Source: an uncultured Lachnospiraceae bacterium
GTDB lineage: Bacteria; Bacillota; Clostridia; Lachnospirales; Lachnospiraceae
NCBI GenBank assembly: GCA_902783095.1
Contig: CACZPX010000301.1
Location: 1-10,139, forward strand
Reading direction: 5' to 3'
Length of the DNA stretch: 10,139 bases
In this document: positions 6,399 to 10,139 of the stretch, piece after piece
Layout of the letters: each line of letters opens with the position of its first letter
How positions within the stretch are numbered: position 1 is the first letter of the stretch
Made by a program: the position numbers and the translations under genes
The notes under the pieces: model-generated
What the model saw: only the letters and a program-made list of their open reading frames with translations
The model's database searches: none
What the model was told of the DNA's origin: nothing

Positions 6399-7472
6399 AT
6401 GAGTGCACCTATCATCGAACTCGAACACATCACCAAGTCCTTTGACGGACAGATGATCCTGGACGATCTGAACCTGACCGTCCATGAGAACGAATTCATC
6501 ACCCTGCTGGGCCCTTCGGGATGCGGCAAGACGACGACGCTGCGGATCATCGGCGGCTTTGAACATCCCGACCAGGGCCGGGTCCTGTTCGAAGGAAAAG
6601 ATATCACGGAGTTACCCCCGAATAAGAGAAATCTGAACACGGTCTTTCAACGATATGCGCTGTTTTCGCACCTGAGCATCGCGGAGAACATCGCGTTCGG
6701 CTTAAAGGTGAGCAAAAAGAGCAAGGCCTACATCGACGACAAGATCAAGTACGCCCTGAAGCTGGTGAACCTGGACGGCTTTGAGCACCGCACGGTGGAC
6801 TCGCTCTCCGGCGGGCAGCAGCAGCGTATCGCCATCGCGCGCGCCATCGTGAACGAGCCCAAGGTCCTGCTTCTGGACGAGCCGCTGGGCGCGCTGGACT
6901 TAAAGCTGCGCCAGGACATGCAGTACGAGCTGATCCGCTTAAAGAACGAGCTGGGCATCACCTTTATCTACGTCACGCACGATCAGGAAGAGGCCCTGAC
7001 CATGTCGGATACGGTCGTGGTCATGAACCAGGGCTACATCCAGCAGATGGGCACGCCGGAGAACATCTACAACGAGCCGGAGAACGCCTTTGTGGCGGAC
7101 TTCATCGGCGATTCCAACATCATCGGCGGCATCATGCTGCAGGATGAGCTGGTGCAGATCCTGGGCGTGAAGTTCCCCTGCGTGGACTCGGGCTTCGGCC
7201 GCAACAAGCCGGTGGACGTGGTGATCCGCCCCGAGGACGTGATCCTGGGCGAGCCCGGCGCGGGCAGGCTGGACGGCGAAGTGTCCCACCTGATCTTCAA
7301 GGGACTGCTGTACGAGATGGAGGTCATGGCGGGCGGCTTTGAGTGGCTGGTGCAGAGCACCAAGTGCTTCCCGGTGGGCACCCCCGTCAGCATCAGCGTG
7401 GACCCGTACAACATCCAGATCATGAATAAACCCGAGTCGGAGGACGAGGAGGCCATCGGTGTTCAGGAATAA
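6399..7472 (+). CDS. potA: Spermidine/putrescine ABC transporter ATP-binding protein PotA
   Basis: PotA is the cytoplasmic ATPase, working as a dimer, that powers polyamine import through PotB and PotC. The 357 residues show an ABC domain with Walker A GPSGCGKT (38-45), Q-loop Gln84 in VFQRYALF, signature LSGGQQQR (136-143), Walker B LLLDEP (157-162), D-loop GALD (164-167) and switch His194 in VTHDQEEAL. After about residue 235 comes a C-terminal TOBE-type regulatory domain (about 275-345, including DVVIRPEDV). This layout belongs to the PotA/MalK/FbpC group. Polyamine specificity is inferred from the two permeases and PotD-like protein downstream. ATG 6399 follows AAGGGGG (6384-6390) at 8 nt, a good ribosome binding site. 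It is the first gene of its operon and overlaps potB by 14 nt. Confidence 0.95.
   Translation: MSAPIIELEHITKSFDGQMILDDLNLTVHENEFITLLGPSGCGKTTTLRIIGGFEHPDQGRVLFEGKDITELPPNKRNLNTVFQRYALFSHLSIAENIAFGLKVSKKSKAYIDDKIKYALKLVNLDGFEHRTVDSLSGGQQQRIAIARAIVNEPKVLLLDEPLGALDLKLRQDMQYELIRLKNELGITFIYVTHDQEEALTMSDTVVVMNQGYIQQMGTPENIYNEPENAFVADFIGDSNIIGGIMLQDELVQILGVKFPCVDSGFGRNKPVDVVIRPEDVILGEPGAGRLDGEVSHLIFKGLLYEMEVMAGGFEWLVQSTKCFPVGTPVSISVDPYNIQIMNKPESEDEEAIGVQE
7446..7452 (+). promoter_or_regulatory. Ribosome binding site supporting the GTG start of potB
   Basis: GAGGAGG lies 6 nt before GTG 7459 and inside the potA 3' end. It favours GTG 7459 over the in-frame ATG at 7489 (residue 11), which has no comparable site. 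The overlap with potA implies coupled translation. Confidence 0.7.
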
Positions 7473-8292
7473 AAAGACCAGATATACGATGATCCTCTCC
7501 GGTCCGTACCTGCTCTGGATCATCGGCGGGACGCTGATCCCGCTCATTATGATGTTCTATTACGGCCTGACCACAGCCGACGGCGGCTTTACGCTGTCCA
7601 ACGTGTTCGCGATCGCGGAGGCCGGCCACGCCAAGGCGCTGGGCCAGGCGCTGCTGTATTCCGCCGTCAGTACCGTCGTCTGCTTTGTCCTGGCGTTCCC
7701 GCTGGCCGTCATTTTAAAGAACAGCAAACTGGGCACCAAGGGCTTTGTCGTCTTCGTGTTCATCCTGCCCATGTGGATGAACTTCCTGCTGCGCACCATG
7801 GCCTGGCAGGTGCTGCTGGAAAAGGGCGGCGTGATCAACGGCGTCCTCACCTGGATGGGGCTGCCGCGCATGCGCCTGATCAATACGCCCGGCGCGATCA
7901 TCATGGGTATGGTCTATGACTTTCTGCCCTTTATGATCATGCCGCTGTACAACGTGATGTCCAAGATCGACAACAACGTGGTGGAAGCGGCCCGCGACCT
8001 TGGCGCGAGCGGCTGGCAGGTGATCTACAAGGTGCTGCTGCCGCTGTCCGTGCCGGGCATCGTGAGCGGCGTGACCATGGTCTTCGTACCGGCCCTTACG
8101 ACCTTCGTGATCTCCAACATGCTGGGCGGCGGCAAGATCTTCCTGATCGGCAACGTCATCGAGCATGAATTCACCGTGGGCGACAACTGGCACCTGGGCG
8201 CCGGCCTGTCGCTCGTGATGATGGTCTTCATCCTGATCAGCATGGCCTTTATCGCCAAATTCGACAAGAACGGGGAGGGCAATCTGCTGTGA
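7459..8292 (+). CDS. potB: Spermidine/putrescine ABC transporter permease PotB
   Basis: PotB is one of two membrane subunits forming the polyamine channel. The 277-residue protein has about six hydrophobic segments (around 11-35, 63-87, 96-118, 145-165, 197-220 and 246-267). The cytoplasmic EAA loop that docks on the ATPase is clear: EAARDLGASGW and onward through LLPLSVPG (176-200). The first periplasmic region is short, as in PotB/PotH proteins. Its place between potA and a second permease with a similar EAA loop identifies the subunit; PotB and PotC are told apart mainly by order and by the PotB-like LPMWMNFLLRTMAWQ segment (103-117). It starts with GTG, overlapping potA by 14 nt, and its stop overlaps the potC start in GTGA. 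Confidence 0.93.
   Translation: MFRNKKTRYTMILSGPYLLWIIGGTLIPLIMMFYYGLTTADGGFTLSNVFAIAEAGHAKALGQALLYSAVSTVVCFVLAFPLAVILKNSKLGTKGFVVFVFILPMWMNFLLRTMAWQVLLEKGGVINGVLTWMGLPRMRLINTPGAIIMGMVYDFLPFMIMPLYNVMSKIDNNVVEAARDLGASGWQVIYKVLLPLSVPGIVSGVTMVFVPALTTFVISNMLGGGKIFLIGNVIEHEFTVGDNWHLGAGLSLVMMVFILISMAFIAKFDKNGEGNLL
8272..8279 (+). promoter_or_regulatory. Ribosome binding site supporting the GTG start of potC
   Basis: GGGGAGGG precedes GTG 8289 by 9 nt. The next in-frame ATG is at residue 27, after the first membrane helix has begun, so this site decides the GTG start. The start and the potB stop share the bases GTGA (8289-8292), a classic coupling junction. Confidence 0.7.
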
Positions 8293-9089
8293 AGAAGAAC
8301 AGAGTCGTAAACCGTATCTATCTGATCCTGATCATCATCTTTTTATACGCGCCGATCCTGACGCTCATGGTGCTGTCCTTCAACAACGGCAAGTCCATGG
8401 GCAAGTGGACGGGCTTCTCCCTGCACTGGTACGCGGAGATGTTCCGGGACGACACCATTATGGAAGCCCTGCGCAACACCCTGGTGATCGCGCTGATCGC
8501 CTCCGTGGCTTCCACCGTGATCGGCACGGCGGCGACCGTGGCCATCCAGCGGATGCGCCCGCGCTCGCGCAACGCCCTGCTGGCGGCCAACAACGTGCCG
8601 CTCTTAAACGCGGATATCGTGACCGGCATCTCCCTGATGCTCATGTTCGTGGCCTTCGTCGTCACGCTGAGCATGGGGACCGTGATCCTGGCGCACATCA
8701 CCTTCTGTATCCCGTACGTGATTTTGTCGGTGCTGCCGCGCGCGCGGGAGATCGGCAACAGCTCTTACGAGGCGGCGCTGGACCTTGGCGCCACCCCGGT
8801 ATACGCCTTCTTTAAGGTGACGCTGCCGGAATTAAAGCCCGGCATCATCTCCGGGTTCCTGCTGGCCTTCACCATGTCGGTGGATGACTTTATCGTGACG
8901 CACTTTACCCGCGGCGCAGGCGTGAACACGCTGTCCACCATGATCTACGGCATGGTCAAGATCGGCATCCGTCCCACCATCTACGCGCTGTCCACCATCG
9001 TGTTCCTGACGGTGCTGGTGCTGCTGATCATCGCGAACGTCGTGCCTGCCCGGGCGGAAAAGAAGAGGAGGGAAGGGACCCATGCGTAA
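8289..9089 (+). CDS. potC: Spermidine/putrescine ABC transporter permease PotC
   Basis: PotC is the second channel subunit, pairing with PotB. At 266 residues it has the normal length. Membrane segments lie around 9-30, 62-86, 111-129, 132-150, 186-204 and 234-254. The EAA loop EAALDLGATPVYAFFKVTLP continues to ELKPG (161-185). The segment LLAFTMSVDDFIVTHF (191-206) closely follows the PotC/PotI pattern, which separates it from PotB. The C-terminal tail is basic (PARAEKKRREGTHA), consistent with a cytoplasmic end. GTG 8289 overlaps the potB stop by 4 nt, and the stop at 9087-9089 lies 8 nt into potD. Confidence 0.94.
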   Translation: MKKNRVVNRIYLILIIIFLYAPILTLMVLSFNNGKSMGKWTGFSLHWYAEMFRDDTIMEALRNTLVIALIASVASTVIGTAATVAIQRMRPRSRNALLAANNVPLLNADIVTGISLMLMFVAFVVTLSMGTVILAHITFCIPYVILSVLPRAREIGNSSYEAALDLGATPVYAFFKVTLPELKPGIISGFLLAFTMSVDDFIVTHFTRGAGVNTLSTMIYGMVKIGIRPTIYALSTIVFLTVLVLLIIANVVPARAEKKRREGTHA

Positions 9090-10139
9090 GAGACTGTTTG
9101 CATTGTTACTGATCGTCTGCCTGCTTCTTTCTGCCTGCGCCTCCACTGACGAAGAGAGCGTCGAACCGCAGGATAACGGCTCCAACGTGGTCTACGTCTA
9201 CAACTACGGCGACTACATCGACCCCGACCTGATCGACCTGTTTGAGGAAGAGACCGGCATCACGGTGGTCTACGACACCTTTGACACCAACGAAGAGATG
9301 TACCCCATCATCAGCAGCGGTTCGGTCCGCTACGACGTGGTGTGTCCCAGCGAATACATGGTGGAAAAGATGCTGGCCAACGGCCTGTTGGCCGAGATCA
9401 ATTTTGACAACGTGCCGAACTTCCAGTATATTACGGAGAGCTGCCGCCAGTTTGCCGAGACCTACGATCCCGGCAACAAGCATTCCATCCCCTATACCTG
9501 GGGCACCGTGGGCATCCTGTACGACACGGACTACATTGAGGAAGGCAGCATCACCTGCTGGGCGGACCTCTGGAAGGAGGAGTACCGCGACGAGGTGATG
9601 ATGATGGACAGCCTGCGCGACATCTACATGGTGGCGCTGAAGATCCTGGGTTATTCCGCCAACACCACCGACGAGCAGGAGCTGCGCGAGGCGACGGACC
9701 TTCTGATCGAGCAGAAGGATCTGGTGTACAAGTACGCCACCGACGCGATCCGCGACTTCCTTTTGAATGAGAGCGCGGCGCTGGGCGTGATCTATTCCGG
9801 CGAGGTGCTCTACTGCCAGGAAGAGGACGACTCTCTGGTGTACGTGCTGCCGGAGGAGGGCTCCAACGTCTGGTTTGACTCCTGGGTGATCCCGGCCAAC
9901 TGCCGCAACAAGGAGAACGCCGAGGCCTGGATCAATTTTATGTGCCGCCCGGACGTCGCCTTTAAGACTTTTGAGTACATCTATTACGCCACGCCCAATC
10001 AGGGAGCCATCGATATGATGGCGGAGGAGTATCCCGAGCTGATGGACAACATGGCGCTGTTCCCGGACGAGGATGCGCTGGCCAAGTGCGAGATCTACCA
10101 CTACCTTGGCAGCGAGGCGGATCAGATGTATAATAGGTA
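9082..10139 (+). CDS. potD: Spermidine/putrescine-binding lipoprotein PotD (3' end outside window)
   Basis: PotD captures polyamines outside the membrane and delivers them to PotB/PotC. The frame runs 352 codons to the window edge without a stop; comparison with E. coli PotD (about 348 residues) suggests only a few codons are missing. Residues 1-18 are a lipoprotein signal peptide (MRKR, hydrophobic core, then LSAC 16-19), so Cys19 should be lipidated and membrane-anchored, as expected in a Gram-positive cell. Family features are VYVYNYGDYIDPDLI (37-51), the DLFEEETGI segment (52-60), DVVCPSEYMVEKM (85-97), SIPYTWGTVGILYD (135-148), LGYSANTTD (189-197), WFDSWVIPAN (264-273, matching E. coli W255/D257) and YATPNQGA (302-309). 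ATG 9082 overlaps potC by 8 nt and is preceded by AGGAGG (9066-9071) and GAAGGG (9072-9077). Spermidine versus putrescine preference cannot be read from the sequence. Confidence 0.94.
   Translation, partial: MRKRLFALLLIVCLLLSACASTDEESVEPQDNGSNVVYVYNYGDYIDPDLIDLFEEETGITVVYDTFDTNEEMYPIISSGSVRYDVVCPSEYMVEKMLANGLLAEINFDNVPNFQYITESCRQFAETYDPGNKHSIPYTWGTVGILYDTDYIEEGSITCWADLWKEEYRDEVMMMDSLRDIYMVALKILGYSANTTDEQELREATDLLIEQKDLVYKYATDAIRDFLLNESAALGVIYSGEVLYCQEEDDSLVYVLPEEGSNVWFDSWVIPANCRNKENAEAWINFMCRPDVAFKTFEYIYYATPNQGAIDMMAEEYPELMDNMALFPDEDALAKCEIYHYLGSEADQMYNR

Noticed and set aside
9106..10101. Long minus-strand open frame (331 codons) opposite potD
   Set aside because: Composition is dominated by Val, His and Asp runs typical of an antisense shadow, and the + strand carries an unmistakable PotD lipoprotein.
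1..10139. Search for CRISPR arrays, tRNA/rRNA genes, insertion sequences, toxin-antitoxin or phage-defence genes
   Set aside because: No repeated spacer pattern, no tRNA-like cloverleaf, no transposase and no terminal repeats were seen. The coding content is fully explained by housekeeping and transport genes.

Overview
The window reads as a chromosomal, housekeeping segment of a fairly GC-rich Gram-positive bacterium, most likely a Clostridia member resembling Lachnospiraceae. That assignment is an inference from gene content: ruvAB followed directly by zapA, a SEDS/class B PBP pair, a lipoprotein-type PotD, strong AGGAGG ribosome binding sites and no outer-membrane genes. All credible genes lie on the + strand, with no sign of mobile elements, CRISPR, rRNA or tRNA.

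Region 1 (1-4600) is a tightly packed cluster. It holds the 3' end of ruvA, then ruvB (Holliday-junction branch migration motor), zapA (FtsZ-ring stabiliser), a SEDS-family peptidoglycan glycosyltransferase of the FtsW/RodA type, and its probable partner, a class B transpeptidase. The last two overlap by 11 nt. The order links recombination, septal-ring assembly and wall synthesis in what looks like one transcript.

Region 2 (4601-6290) is a single-gene unit. A good sigma-A-like promoter (TTGATT-17-TATGAT), with a 10-bp palindrome in its spacer touching the -10, precedes a membrane-anchored protein with degenerate carbohydrate-esterase-4 (polysaccharide deacetylase) motifs. Two consecutive intrinsic terminators close it. 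Its position after the SEDS/PBP pair suggests an envelope role.

Region 3 (6291-10139) is a spermidine/putrescine ABC importer operon in the order potA-potB-potC-potD. Every junction overlaps (14, 4 and 8 nt). PotA is the ATPase, PotB and PotC the two permeases, and PotD the lipid-anchored binding protein, cut by the window edge probably only a few codons before its stop. A small perfect inverted repeat lies in the leader before potA.

I do not see a strikingly new system here. The items most worth following are the atypical deacetylase-like protein with its promoter-proximal palindrome, the ruvAB-zapA-SEDS-PBP linkage, and a strong context bias of the rare leucine codon TTA.
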